This document shows, in pieces, positions 8,697-20,157 of a stretch of DNA of 45,976 bases. The DNA is from Oxalobacteraceae bacterium (lineage in GTDB: Bacteria > Pseudomonadota > Gammaproteobacteria > Burkholderiales > Burkholderiaceae_D), in NCBI GenBank assembly GCA_023259175.1, contig JAHFQV010000021.1, forward strand, positions 1 to 45,976, read 5' to 3'. Each line of letters begins with the position of its first letter. Positions within the stretch are counted from its first letter, which is position 1. Both the position numbers and the translations under genes were made by a program. Below the pieces are notes generated by a model that did not search any database, was not told where the DNA came from, and worked only from the letters and a program-made list of their open reading frames with translations.

Positions 8697-11600
8697 ATGA
8701 AAGCCCTGCTCGATCTATTCAAGCAAGTTCAGCCCAACGAACAATTCGACGCGATCAAAATTGGTCTCGCATCACCCGAAAAAATTCGTTCATGGTCCTA
8801 TGGCGAAGTCAAAAAGCCAGAAACAATCAACTACCGTACTTTCAAACCTGAGCGTGATGGTTTGTTCTGCGCCAAAATTTTTGGCCCAATTAAAGATTAC
8901 GAATGCCTGTGCGGTAAATATAAACGTTTGAAGCATCGTGGTGTGATCTGCGAGAAGTGCGGCGTTGAAGTTACCTTGGCCAAAGTGCGTCGTGAACGCA
9001 TGGGTCATATCGAATTAGCGTCTCCTACTGCCCATATCTGGTTCTTGAAATCCCTGCCATCCCGTTTGGGTATGGTGCTCGACATGACCTTGCGCGACAT
9101 CGAACGCGTTTTGTATTTCGAGGCCTATGTTGTGACCGATCCAGGCATGACACCGCTGAAAAAATGCCAGATCATGTCAGAAGATGATTACGCAGCCAAA
9201 TATGAAGAGCATGGTGACGAATTCACCGCCTTCATGGGTGCCGAAGGTATCCGCGAATTATTGCGCTCAATTGATATCGACCGTGATGCTGAATCTTTGC
9301 GTACTGAACTCAAAGAATCCAAATCTGAAGCCAAGATCAAGAAATATTCCAAGCGCTTAAAAGTCTTGGAAGCCTTCCAGCGTTCTGGCATTAAGCCAGA
9401 CTGGATGATCATGGAAGTGTTGCCAGTCTTGCCGCCAGAATTGCGCCCATTGGTACCTTTGGATGGCGGACGTTTTGCGACTTCCGATTTGAACGATTTG
9501 TATCGTCGCGTGATTAACCGTAATAACCGTTTGAAGCGCCTGATGGAATTGCGCGCGCCGGAAATCATTACGCGTAATGAAAAGCGGATGTTGCAAGAAG
9601 CGGTCGATTCCTTGTTGGACAATGGTCGTCGCGGTAAAGCGATGACCGGTGCTAATAAGCGTCCATTGAAATCGCTGGCTGAAATGATCAAAGGTAAGGG
9701 CGGTCGTTTCCGTCAAAACTTGTTGGGTAAGCGCGTCGATTACTCCGGTCGTTCTGTGATCGTGGTCGGTCCACAACTGAAATTGCATCAATGCGGCTTG
9801 CCAAAATTGATGGCTTTGGAATTGTTCAAACCCTTCATTTTCAACAAATTAGAATTGATGGGTCTGGCAACGACCATCAAGGCGGCCAAGAAACTCGTTG
9901 AGATTCAAGAGCCGGTGGTGTGGGATATTCTGGAAGAAGTCATCCGCGAACATCCGATTATGTTGAACCGTGCGCCAACTTTGCACCGTTTAGGTATTCA
10001 AGCGTTTGAGCCAGTCCTGATTGAAGGTAAAGCGATCCAATTGCACCCACTGGTCTGCGCCGCATTCAACGCCGACTTTGACGGCGATCAAATGGCGGTA
10101 CACGTACCTTTGTCTATCGAAGCACAAATGGAAGCGCGCACTTTGATGCTCGCTTCGAACAATATTTTGTTCCCATCGAATGGCGAACCATCGATTGTTC
10201 CTTCGCAAGATATCGTCTTGGGTCTCTACTACGCAACCCGTGAGAAGATCAATGGCAAGGGCGAGGGCATGATGTTCCCGGATGTCTCTGAAGCGATACG
10301 CGCTTGGGACAATAAGGAAGTCGAGCTCACCACCCGTATCACAGTGCGTATTACTGAATTCCCGAAAGATAAAGACAGCGGCGAATTCGTTAAAACGATC
10401 AAACGTTATGAGACCACCGTCGGTCGTGCGATTTTGTCTGAGATCTTGCCAAAAGGCTTGCCATTCTCGGTCTTGAATCGCCCTCTGAAAAAGAAAGAAA
10501 TTTCTAAGTTGATCGATACCTCTTTCCGTAAGTGCGGTTTGCGCGCGACGGTGGTGTTTGCGGATCAATTGATGCAGTCAGGTTTCCGCTTAGCGACCCG
10601 CGCTGGTATTTCTATCTGTATCGACGACATGTTGGTACCACCACAAAAAGTCACCTTGTTGGCGACCGCTGAAAACGAAGTTAAACAAATCGAACAGCAA
10701 TATGCGTCCGGTTTGGTGACCGCAGGCGAGCGTTACAATAAAGTGGTCGACATCTGGGGCAAAACCGGTGATGAAGTCGGCAAGGCGATGATGGAACAAC
10801 TGAAAGTTGAACCCGTCACCCGTCGTGACGGCACAGTCGGTACGCAAGAGTCTTTCAACGCGATTTACATGATGGCTGACTCCGGTGCGCGTGGTTCTGC
10901 GGCACAGATTCGTCAGTTGGCTGGTATGCGGGGATTGATGGCGAAACCGGACGGTTCGATTATCGAAACACCGATTACCGCGAACTTCCGCGAAGGCTTG
11001 AACGTTCTGCAGTACTTTATTTCCACTCACGGTGCGCGTAAAGGTCTGGCCGATACGGCCTTGAAGACAGCGAACTCCGGTTACTTGACCCGTCGTTTGG
11101 TCGACGTTACGCAAGACTTGGTGGTGATCGAAGATGATTGCGGAACGGCCAATGGCGCCTCGATGAAAGCGATTGTTGAAGGTGGTGAAGTTAACGTTGC
11201 CTTACGTGATTTGATCTTGGGTCGCGTTGCTGCCAACGACATCATCAACCCAGAAACCCAAGCAACCTTGTATCCGGCTGGCACTTTGCTAGACGAAGTC
11301 ATGGTCGATGAAATCGAATCCCTGGGTATCGATGAAGTGAAAGTGCGTACTCCTTTGACTTGCGACACTCGCTACGGTCTGTGCGCCATGTGCTACGGTC
11401 GTGACTTGGGCCGCGGCTCTATGGTCAATGCTGGTGAAGCAGTCGGTGTGATCGCTGCGCAGTCTATCGGTGAACCAGGTACCCAGTTGACGATGCGTAC
11501 TTTCCACATCGGTGGTGCGGCTTCGCGAGCAGCGATTGCTTCTTCGGTAGAAGCGAAATCTAACGGTACCATCCGTTTCACAGCGACGATGCGTTATGTG

Positions 11601-12923
11601 ACGAACGGTAAGGGCGATCAAATCGTGATTTCCCGTTCCGGTGAAGTCTTGATCACGGATGATCATGGTCGTGAACGTGAACGTCATAAAGTGCCTTACG
11701 GTGCAACCTTGATCGTGAAAGACGGTATGACCATCAAAGCCGGTACCGATTTAGCGACTTGGGATCCATTGACCCGTCCTATCATTACCGAATACACCGG
11801 TAAAGTGAAGTTTGAAAACGTCGAAGAAGGCGTGACCGTGGCTAAGCAGGTTGACGATGTCACAGGCTTGTCAACCTTGGTTGCGATTGATGCGAAACGT
11901 CGTGGTTCTGCTGCGGGTAAAACTTTGCGTCCACAAGTTAAATTGTTGAACGAAGCTGGCGAAGAAGTGAAAATTTCGGGTACTGAGCATGCGGTAACGA
12001 TTGGCTTCCAGGTCGGCGCTTTGATTACTGTGAAAGACGGTCAGCAAGTACACGTCGGTGAAGTCTTGGCGCGTATCCCTACTGAATCACAGAAAACCCG
12101 TGATATTACCGGTGGTCTGCCACGCGTTGCTGAGTTGTTTGAAGCGCGCTCACCAAAAGACGCAGGTATGTTGGCTGAAGTCACCGGTACTGTGGCGTTT
12201 GGTAAAGAAACCAAAGGTAAGCAGCGTCTGGAAATCACTGACATGGACGGCGAGAAGCACGAATTCTTGATCACCAAAGACAAACAAGTCTTGGTGCATG
12301 ACGGTCAAGTCGTCAACAAAGGTGAGATGATTGTGGACGGCCCAGCTGATCCGCAAGACATTCTGCGTTTGTTGGGTATCGAAGCTTTGGCGCGTTACAT
12401 CGTTGACGAAGTTCAAGACGTGTATCGCTTGCAAGGTGTTAAGATCAATGACAAACACATTGAAGTGATCGTACGCCAAATGTTGCGTCGCGTTGTAGTT
12501 GTCAACCCAGGCGATGCTAACTACATCATGGGCGAACAAGTTGAGCGCTCTGAATTGTTAGACGAAAATGATCGCGTCAATAAAGCTGGCGGTATCCCTG
12601 CAACCTATGAAAATATTTTGCTCGGTATTACCAAAGCTTCTTTGTCGACTGATTCCTTCATCTCTGCAGCGTCCTTCCAGGAAACGACACGGGTTCTGAC
12701 AGAAGCGGCGATCATGGGCAAGAAAGATACCCTGCGTGGCTTGAAAGAAAACGTCATCGTCGGTCGCTTAATCCCAGCCGGTACCGGCTTGGCTTATCAC
12801 CGTGCTCGCAAAATGAAAGAAACGTGGGAAGCCGACGAACGTGCAGCATTGCTGGCGGCAGAGAAAGAAATTTTTGCTCCAGCACCGGAAGCGCTCGCAT
12901 CTAGCGCAGCGGGTGAAGCGTAA
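8697..12923 (+). CDS. rpoC: DNA-directed RNA polymerase subunit beta'
   Basis: 1408 residues from ATG 8697 ([23 protein letters not shown]), nine bases after GGAG; a longer frame from 8649 is not supported. The N-terminal zinc site has C70, C72, C85 and C88. The catalytic NADFDGDQM lies at 458-466 with D460, D462 and D464 binding Mg2+, the same numbers as E. coli. The second zinc site ([13 protein letters not shown]) and the bridge/trigger region ([20 protein letters not shown], then [16 protein letters not shown]) are intact. It completes the polymerase core with RpoB and ends the operon at a terminator 100 bases downstream. Confidence 0.98.
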   Translation: MKALLDLFKQVQPNEQFDAIKIGLASPEKIRSWSYGEVKKPETINYRTFKPERDGLFCAKIFGPIKDYECLCGKYKRLKHRGVICEKCGVEVTLAKVRRERMGHIELASPTAHIWFLKSLPSRLGMVLDMTLRDIERVLYFEAYVVTDPGMTPLKKCQIMSEDDYAAKYEEHGDEFTAFMGAEGIRELLRSIDIDRDAESLRTELKESKSEAKIKKYSKRLKVLEAFQRSGIKPDWMIMEVLPVLPPELRPLVPLDGGRFATSDLNDLYRRVINRNNRLKRLMELRAPEIITRNEKRMLQEAVDSLLDNGRRGKAMTGANKRPLKSLAEMIKGKGGRFRQNLLGKRVDYSGRSVIVVGPQLKLHQCGLPKLMALELFKPFIFNKLELMGLATTIKAAKKLVEIQEPVVWDILEEVIREHPIMLNRAPTLHRLGIQAFEPVLIEGKAIQLHPLVCAAFNADFDGDQMAVHVPLSIEAQMEARTLMLASNNILFPSNGEPSIVPSQDIVLGLYYATREKINGKGEGMMFPDVSEAIRAWDNKEVELTTRITVRITEFPKDKDSGEFVKTIKRYETTVGRAILSEILPKGLPFSVLNRPLKKKEISKLIDTSFRKCGLRATVVFADQLMQSGFRLATRAGISICIDDMLVPPQKVTLLATAENEVKQIEQQYASGLVTAGERYNKVVDIWGKTGDEVGKAMMEQLKVEPVTRRDGTVGTQESFNAIYMMADSGARGSAAQIRQLAGMRGLMAKPDGSIIETPITANFREGLNVLQYFISTHGARKGLADTALKTANSGYLTRRLVDVTQDLVVIEDDCGTANGASMKAIVEGGEVNVALRDLILGRVAANDIINPETQATLYPAGTLLDEVMVDEIESLGIDEVKVRTPLTCDTRYGLCAMCYGRDLGRGSMVNAGEAVGVIAAQSIGEPGTQLTMRTFHIGGAASRAAIASSVEAKSNGTIRFTATMRYVTNGKGDQIVISRSGEVLITDDHGRERERHKVPYGATLIVKDGMTIKAGTDLATWDPLTRPIITEYTGKVKFENVEEGVTVAKQVDDVTGLSTLVAIDAKRRGSAAGKTLRPQVKLLNEAGEEVKISGTEHAVTIGFQVGALITVKDGQQVHVGEVLARIPTESQKTRDITGGLPRVAELFEARSPKDAGMLAEVTGTVAFGKETKGKQRLEITDMDGEKHEFLITKDKQVLVHDGQVVNKGEMIVDGPADPQDILRLLGIEALARYIVDEVQDVYRLQGVKINDKHIEVIVRQMLRRVVVVNPGDANYIMGEQVERSELLDENDRVNKAGGIPATYENILLGITKASLSTDSFISAASFQETTRVLTEAAIMGKKDTLRGLKENVIVGRLIPAGTGLAYHRARKMKETWEADERAALLAAEKEIFAPAPEALASSAAGEA

Positions 12924-13021
12924 TTTAGTAATTGATAGCTTATTTAAGTGGATTTCGAACTGAGCTTGTGACTTAAGCTTCTGAAGAAAACTAACTGAGT
13001 TTGTTATTATGAATGATCAAG

Positions 13022-13061
13022 AAAAAACGGTATCCAAACAAGTGTTGGCTACCGTTTTTTT
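13022..13061 (+). terminator. Intrinsic terminator after rpoC
   Basis: AAAAAACGGTA (13022-13032) pairs with TACCGTTTTTT (13050-13060); after one mismatch CCAA/TTGG extend the stem. The A tract on one side and T tract on the other make it usable from both directions, which suits the convergent GH1 gene. Confidence 0.9.
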
Positions 13062-13430
13062 CTTAAAATCACTCAAATGAGGCACAGGAAAAATCAGCAA
13101 AGTCACCGTGAAATCATGGGCTGATAGGCCAAATTAGTTTCTAGGTTGATTTCATTTTGTCTCATTTTTACATGGATGGCAGGATTATGTCGTAGGTTTT
13201 TGTCGGAGTGCGCCGATGGTCGAAATATCAGCGCACTTCCTAGTTTGTAAAGAATTTCCGTAGTAGCTCTTTCTCTGTAATGTCCGTCATTGAGCGGCTT
13301 TTTTGGGGCGGCGCAGAAAATCCTTAGATCGTGAGATGGCGTTAATCCATACCAGAATTTAGGCGCATCAGACGATCTGTGTCTTGGTCTGGCGTAGCCG
13401 AAATTTGGCATGAAGGCAGCGCGCCGCCAG
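13062..13430. other. Intergenic region between rpoC and the GH1 gene, no clear gene
   Basis: About 370 bases between convergent genes. A 121-codon frame (13103-13468, - strand) overlaps the 3' end of the GH1 gene; its composition (many Arg, His, Pro) and lack of a ribosome site argue against a gene, although its central part reads continuously. I see no repeat arms, RNA gene or further terminator. It marks the left border of the accessory locus. Confidence 0.5.
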
Positions 13431-14942
<1,512 letters not shown>

Positions 14943-14981
14943 TTATGGCGTGAAAATCCATTGCCAACCTACTTAGCGCTA

Positions 14982-15013
14982 AACGTATGTCCGTCTTGCG
15001 GCGAACATACGTT
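14982..15013 (-). terminator. Hairpin between the receptor and GH1 genes
   Basis: AACGTATGT (14982-14990) and ACATACGTT (15005-15013) form a perfect 9-bp stem, with only a short TTT after it on the - strand. It could terminate part of the receptor transcripts or act as a 3' stability element, which would lower GH1 expression relative to the receptor. Confidence 0.5.
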
Positions 15014-15038
15014 ACTGAACACTGCGATTGATTCTGAC

Positions 15039-17789
15039 TTAGAACGCTACCGTCGCTTCCAGCGAGATACGGCGGCCGTAGTACTGGTAACCACCCGACC
15101 CGTTCTTGTTACCTAGACGATTTGGCTGGTTGTCAATATAGGCACGGAACGGTGTGTTCGTCAGGTTGTTGACCGATAACTTGAGACGGACTTGGTCATT
15201 AATGCGCCAGCCAGCGTATAAGTCGACGGAAGCTTCGCTCTTTAGTCGCGACAACTGACTTGAATTCCAACCAAGAACATTGGTATATGGGCTGTGATAT
15301 TTGTAGCCAATCCCGACATCGAATGTGCCGTCGTTGTACCAAAAATCGGCTTCAGCGGTGTGCTTAGCTAGGCCGCTCAGTGGTAGTGGATTTCCGTCCG
15401 GCACCAATTCGTGCAAATTGGAATCGACAAACGAGTAGTTGGTGTTGATACCAAAATTTTCCATGTGCGGAATGAAGTACAAGGGCGTTTTGAAGGTCAG
15501 TTCCGCACCGTTGATATTCCCGCCATCGCCGTTGGCCGGAGCCGTCATCAAATAGTCGTGGCCGCCTAAAGTTTGGTGGGACTGCTTGTAACCGATGACC
15601 GACTTGACCCATTTTCGATAGACGGTAATTGCAGCCAGTGCTTCCTTGTGGAAGTACCACTCGTAAGACACGTCAAGCTGCTTGGCGCGGAAGGGATCGA
15701 GGTCTGGATTGCCGCCGCTACCATTGAGTTGATAATTACTTGAGTTTGGCGAAGGCATGTCGAGCGTACGACCGGTACGCAATTCGTCCAGTGGTGGTCG
15801 GGAGACCACTTTTGCTGTGGCGAGGCGCAGGATGTGGTCGTGATCGAGCATGAAATTGATCGTCGCGCTGGGCAGAACGTCGGTATATGATTTTTCCCAG
15901 CTTGATGGCGAGTACACAAAGGGATGTTGCAGCCAAACTCCGCCACCACTGTCGTACCAGCCACCGCCGACTCCATCGCTACCTTTACTTAGCGTATTGA
16001 CCTGAACCACGCGCACGCCAAAGTTACCGGTCACATTGACACCGAACAGGCGTGATTCGTAATTCGCTTTGGTGTAGGCCTCACGAACTTTCTCCTCCAC
16101 GCGCCAAGTAGCAAGCGGATCTTGGGTTGCCAGCGATGGATTCCAGCTACCGACAGCGATGCGTGAAATATCTTCCAAATTGCCTGCCATCATGGTCGGC
16201 ACGTTGAGTGTAGGCATGGAAAATTCGCGAATCAATCCAGTGTAAGCCGACATTGATTGGTTTATGACTGCCTGCTTCCATTCATAGTGACCATGTTGCT
16301 TTTCGCGGTTGGCGGCACGTACGCCGAACGCTATCGAAGTGATTGGCGAGTCGTCTATCTGGCGAGTTGCATTGAACGTAATCCCGTCAACCCGGTCACG
16401 CACGGTATCTGGCCCCCAATCGGTCGCTTCCATTCTCACATGACCCGCACTATCTGTCGGAAAGCTGATCGGACTGGTCGAGATCGTTGGCTTATTGAGG
16501 AAATTGTATGAGACTGTATCGGCCGTACCTTTGAAAGTGATCCCACGCCAAGTTCCGTCACGCCACGCGCGTGAGGTAGAAAGATCGGAGTCTAGCGTCC
16601 ACTGGTTGGCGCTCCACTTAAGATTGATACCGTAGGCATTGAGCGCCTTGTCTTCGACCCAGTGTCCAAAGGTGTAATCGACCTCCTTGTTGCTGTGCTT
16701 CATTGTGCCGCCTACAATATCACCATCCGACAAAATGTACGACGAACCAGGTGTTGAGTACGGATTGGCTCCCCAGCCTACGAACCAGTCATTGAACTTG
16801 GTCTGACTCTGCTGTGAATCGATACCAATCTTTGAGTACAGGGCATCGGCCTTGATTTTGAAATTCCCGGAACGCCATTCCACCGTTGCCAGCGCACCTT
16901 TACGTTCTTCTGTGCCGCGATTGAATTCGTCCGAACCGCCCCATGGTGACGGCGTGGGTTTGGTGCCGCCCCTAACATCGTCAGCATGGTCAATGTTGTA
17001 CCCTTCGCTACCTAGCGCTTCGCTGGCATTCTTTTGCTTCTGATAGGTCACGCCAAGCGCTACTGCAAGATTCTGATCGAAGCGTTTAACCCAGCTCGCT
17101 CCGAAACGTCCACCGAGTGGGTTGTAGTCTGGTGCGCCCTTGCCTTCAGTGTAATAAACCGGACCGCCAGTGAGCGTCACCGACTTGCCAGTGTGCTCAA
17201 GCGGGCTGACCGTACCGATGTCGATTGTCGCGCCGATACCACCTGCGACCATATCCGCAGACTGTGATTTGTAGACTTTTGCCGTTGAAACGACCTCGGT
17301 CGGAAAGATTTCCCAGCGCACGTTGCGACCCGGTTCCGACGAAGCGATCTCGCGGCCATTGACCAGACCAAGCGTCAAGCGCTGGCCGAGTCCGCGCACG
17401 GTCACCAGAGATTCATTGCCACGATCGCGCGCGCCGTTGACACCCGGCAGCCGGACCAAAGATTCAGCGACGCTCACATTGGGCATCACACCAAGGTTGT
17501 CGGCCGAGATGACTTCGACGATGAGATCGTCAGTCTTCTTTAAATTCAACGCGCGGTAGAAACTGCCGCGCGAGCCGGTAACGACGACCACGTTCGGGTC
17601 GGCCGGTTCATCCTTTTTCGCCTCAGCGTCTTTGCCCTTACTGGTTTGTTTTTGATCTGCGCCTTGTCCGCTGGTGTCGGATGCGACTTGGGCATGTGCG
17701 TAGCCGGTTGCGAGTGCTGCGGCAATGGCGACCGAGAGGATTGTGAGTGACGTGCCTAGCTGCGGCGAACGTGAATGATATGACGACAT
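15039..17789 (-). CDS. TonB-dependent outer-membrane receptor
   Basis: 916 residues from ATG 17789 (MSSYHSRSPQLGTSL), which has AGGAGA seven bases upstream; a TTG seven codons earlier is unlikely. A signal peptide ends near AHAQ, then a charged linker and the TonB-box-like VVVVTG lead into the plug domain (AESLVRLPGVNGARDRGNESLVTVRGLG, with GGIGATIDI). A large beta-barrel follows, ending in a terminal Phe (SLEATVAF), as outer-membrane barrels do. It resembles the Xanthomonas/Caulobacter type of receptor that takes up oligosaccharides with TonB-ExbBD energy. No STN signalling domain is seen, so it does not drive an anti-sigma relay. Its place beside glycosidases and a galactose symporter suggests a galactoside substrate (inference). 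Confidence 0.93.
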   Translation of the reverse strand: MSSYHSRSPQLGTSLTILSVAIAAALATGYAHAQVASDTSGQGADQKQTSKGKDAEAKKDEPADPNVVVVTGSRGSFYRALNLKKTDDLIVEVISADNLGVMPNVSVAESLVRLPGVNGARDRGNESLVTVRGLGQRLTLGLVNGREIASSEPGRNVRWEIFPTEVVSTAKVYKSQSADMVAGGIGATIDIGTVSPLEHTGKSVTLTGGPVYYTEGKGAPDYNPLGGRFGASWVKRFDQNLAVALGVTYQKQKNASEALGSEGYNIDHADDVRGGTKPTPSPWGGSDEFNRGTEERKGALATVEWRSGNFKIKADALYSKIGIDSQQSQTKFNDWFVGWGANPYSTPGSSYILSDGDIVGGTMKHSNKEVDYTFGHWVEDKALNAYGINLKWSANQWTLDSDLSTSRAWRDGTWRGITFKGTADTVSYNFLNKPTISTSPISFPTDSAGHVRMEATDWGPDTVRDRVDGITFNATRQIDDSPITSIAFGVRAANREKQHGHYEWKQAVINQSMSAYTGLIREFSMPTLNVPTMMAGNLEDISRIAVGSWNPSLATQDPLATWRVEEKVREAYTKANYESRLFGVNVTGNFGVRVVQVNTLSKGSDGVGGGWYDSGGGVWLQHPFVYSPSSWEKSYTDVLPSATINFMLDHDHILRLATAKVVSRPPLDELRTGRTLDMPSPNSSNYQLNGSGGNPDLDPFRAKQLDVSYEWYFHKEALAAITVYRKWVKSVIGYKQSHQTLGGHDYLMTAPANGDGGNINGAELTFKTPLYFIPHMENFGINTNYSFVDSNLHELVPDGNPLPLSGLAKHTAEADFWYNDGTFDVGIGYKYHSPYTNVLGWNSSQLSRLKSEASVDLYAGWRINDQVRLKLSVNNLTNTPFRAYIDNQPNRLGNKNGSGGYQYYGRRISLEATVAF

Positions 17790-18059
17790 GATTTCTCCTA
17801 TTGAAAACAACTATATTTGTAATATTCCGTTAAACCCTTTACGTCAATAGCATGCGGATTCTTCAGATTTTTTTTTGATTGATGTGGCACCGTAAGGTCA
17901 CTGCCTTGACCATTCAAATTTTTTTCATCTTCTTTGGTTCTTGAAGGTATTACCGGACGTAAATCGTGACCCAGCTTCAAGTCTGGCCGCGTTCCTTTTG
18001 ATCGAGACTGAAGCATAAAAGTGCAAAGCATGTCTTACAAATAAAATATTTTGCCTGAA

Positions 18060-18078
18060 CTATACGGATAAGGTATAG
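18060..18078 (-). promoter_or_regulatory. Candidate LysR-type operator upstream of the receptor gene
   Basis: CTATAC-GGATAAG-GTATAG is a perfect 6-7-6 inverted repeat that contains ATAC-N7-GTAT and so fits the T-N11-A rule for LysR-type boxes. On the - strand it lies about 270 bases before the receptor start and just upstream of an A/T-rich stretch (about 18036-18055) that could hold the -10. The local LysR protein at 31309 is the obvious candidate to bind it. No experiment supports this. Confidence 0.45.
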
Positions 18079-18267
18079 CTTGATGGGAGCGTGATTTTTA
18101 GTAACTTGGCTTGAAGTGAAACGGATGCTTTACCCTGAAAATGTGAACTGAGGCAGGATTACTCCTCTTGTTCTTTGCTGCGTCAGGGACATCACACATC
18201 ATGTGAAATTTCAGACGAGGTCCGCACTTCCCTAGGGACGCGCTAAAAAAAGATGGTGTGCTACCAA

Positions 18268-18331
18268 GCAAAGCTGGTATATGTTTTACCGTTTAATTTA
18301 TAGGTCGTTTCAGAAGCGCGACGCTAAACTT
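18268..18331 (+). promoter_or_regulatory. Shared 64-bp promoter block, symporter copy
   Basis: This stretch aligns without gaps to 27347-27410 on the - strand upstream of dgoD, with 51 of 64 bases identical by my count. Blocks in common are GCAAAG, GTATATGTTTT (18277-18287), ATAGGTCGTTT (18300-18310) and TAAACTT (18325-18331). TACC...GGTA (18262-18279) flanks the left end. It ends 245 bases before the symporter start, which implies a long 5' untranslated region. The rest of the 17790-18576 spacer has the LysR-type box and the hairpin listed separately, and no gene. Confidence 0.6.
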
Positions 18332-18522
18332 CCTTCAGCATCCTTTCGTTGACGCACATCATAGGACTAATTTCGTCGTTGATCGCGTTGTGCAAATTGT
18401 TTTACCAAGTTTAGTGAACATGGATAAACATAGGCGCGAGCGAATAGGATAAGGATGTAAACGGACTAATATTTTTGTCCGGGTTTATCTATGTTGGAAT
18501 CTTGCTTTTGTATGTAACGGTC

Positions 18523-18545
18523 AACCAGCCTCTGAGAGGCTGGTT
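18523..18545 (+). promoter_or_regulatory. Perfect 23-base inverted repeat in the symporter leader
   Basis: AACCAGCCTCT and AGAGGCTGGTT are perfect 11-base reverse complements around one G. As RNA it gives a 10-bp stem with a TGA loop, 31 bases before the symporter start and just before its AAGGAG site. No T run follows, so it is not an ordinary terminator. It may stabilise the message, be a processing site or be an operator. Confidence 0.55.
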
Positions 18546-18576
18546 CAGATTTGGTGATTGAAAAAGGAGTATAAAT

Positions 18577-20136
18577 ATGAAATTGTCGTGGCTAGACATG
18601 CTTATCGTGCTGACGTATCTCGTCGGTATCTTCGCGCTTGCGCAATGGGTATCTCGCGAAAAGGGCAACCATCAGAAGGATGCGAAGGATTACTTCCTTG
18701 CCAGCAAGGCGCTGCCTTGGTGGGCCATCGGCACGTCTTTGATTGCGGCGAACATTTCGGCCGAGCAGATTATCGGCATGTCGGGATCCGGCTATGCGCT
18801 CGGACTTGCGATTGCTTCCTATGAGTGGATGGCGGCATTCACCCTCCTGATTGTCGGCCGCTGGTTTCTGCCGGTGTTTTTGCGCAATAACATCAACACG
18901 ATGCCGCAGTTTCTTGAGGAGCGCTATGGTACCCGTATCCGCACCGTGATGGCGGTGTTCTGGCTGATCCTCTACGTCTTCGTTAATCTGACCTCGATTC
19001 TGTGGCTGGGCTCGATTGCAGTGAGTCAAGTCACCGGTATGGATCAGTTTGTGGCGCTCGTGTTATTGGGCGTGTTTTCGCTTGCTTACCAGCTCTACGG
19101 TGGCCTCAAGGCTGTTGCCCTGACCGACTTTGTTCAAGTGTCGCTGCTGGTGATTGGTGGCTTGTTTATTGCTGCGATCACGCTGGGTAAAATCGGTGGC
19201 GGTAGCGCATGGGCTGGATTCCACAGACTGTTCGAAATGCATCCAGCGCATTTCCATATGATCCTGTCGTCGGACAACCCCTACTACAAGGATTTACCTG
19301 GTATTGCTGTTCTCGCCGGCGGCCTGTGGGTCATGAACTTGAGTTATTGGGGTTTTAATCAGTACATCATTCAGCGCGGACTCGCGGCGAAGAATATAGT
19401 TGAGGCGCAGAAGGGCGTGTTGCTTGCGGCATTTATTAAGCTACTGATACCGCTCGTGGTGGTGGTGCCCGGCATTGCCGCGCTCGCGCTCGCGCCAGGA
19501 CTCGCGCGCCCCGACCAGGCTTATCCGACAATGATGGGTCTATTGCCCAGTGGCGTACTCGGACTTGTCTTTGCCGCCCTGGTTGCAGCCATTATGGCCT
19601 CGCTCGCTTCCAAGATTAATTCGATCTCGACGATCTTCACACTCGACTTCTATGCCAAGTTGAGTGGCCCTTGCGAGGATACACATCTAGTTCGCGTTGG
19701 CCGCATTGCGGCGGTTGTTGCGGTGGTGATTGGCGTGCTCAGTGCCAAGCCCTTACTTGGCAGTTTCGATCAAGCCTTTCAATACATTCAGGATTTCACT
19801 GGCTACTTCACGCCGGGCATCACCGTGATTTTTCTGATTGGCTTGTTTTGGTCGCGCGCAAACGAAACGGGGGCGCTCGCTGCGGCAATCGGTTCAGTTG
19901 TGCTATCGATTGCGATTCGTTTTGGCTTGCCAGCGATGCCTTTTATGAACCGTGTCGGTATTGTTTTCCTGCTGTCGCTGTTGCTTGCCATTGTCGTTTC
20001 TTTGCGAAGCAATAGCGTGACGACTAATAATCGCATCCGTACTGATGATGTCAGCTTTCAAACCTCAAAGGGCTTCAATATTGGAGCGCTTGCAGTTACA
20101 TTAATTTTGGTTTTACTCTACACCGTGTTTTGGTGA
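18577..20136 (+). CDS. Na+/galactose (glucose) symporter, SSS family, vSGLT-like
   Basis: 519 residues, about 14 membrane segments. It closely resembles Vibrio vSGLT as I remember it: LPWWAIGTSLIAANISAEQ, IGMSGSGY, GLAIASYEW, YVFVNLTS, PGIAVLAGGLW and SFNIGALAV-like C-terminus. Residues matching the vSGLT sugar site are visible: Q64 (vSGLT Q69), E83 (E88), N254 (N260), Y257 (the Y263 gate), W258 (W264) and K288 (K294). It should import galactose or glucose across the inner membrane with Na+. It lacks an insertion of about 25 residues that vSGLT has after the PGIAA segment. AAGGAG precedes the ATG. The GH5-like gene starts 21 bases downstream, so the two form an operon. Confidence 0.93.
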   Translation: MKLSWLDMLIVLTYLVGIFALAQWVSREKGNHQKDAKDYFLASKALPWWAIGTSLIAANISAEQIIGMSGSGYALGLAIASYEWMAAFTLLIVGRWFLPVFLRNNINTMPQFLEERYGTRIRTVMAVFWLILYVFVNLTSILWLGSIAVSQVTGMDQFVALVLLGVFSLAYQLYGGLKAVALTDFVQVSLLVIGGLFIAAITLGKIGGGSAWAGFHRLFEMHPAHFHMILSSDNPYYKDLPGIAVLAGGLWVMNLSYWGFNQYIIQRGLAAKNIVEAQKGVLLAAFIKLLIPLVVVVPGIAALALAPGLARPDQAYPTMMGLLPSGVLGLVFAALVAAIMASLASKINSISTIFTLDFYAKLSGPCEDTHLVRVGRIAAVVAVVIGVLSAKPLLGSFDQAFQYIQDFTGYFTPGITVIFLIGLFWSRANETGALAAAIGSVVLSIAIRFGLPAMPFMNRVGIVFLLSLLLAIVVSLRSNSVTTNNRIRTDDVSFQTSKGFNIGALAVTLILVLLYTVFW

Positions 20137-20157
20137 GATTTGAATTGCGAGAATTTA

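Noticed and set aside
10590-11114. 174-codon frame opposite rpoC
   Set aside because: Antisense shadow of the conserved RpoC coding sequence.
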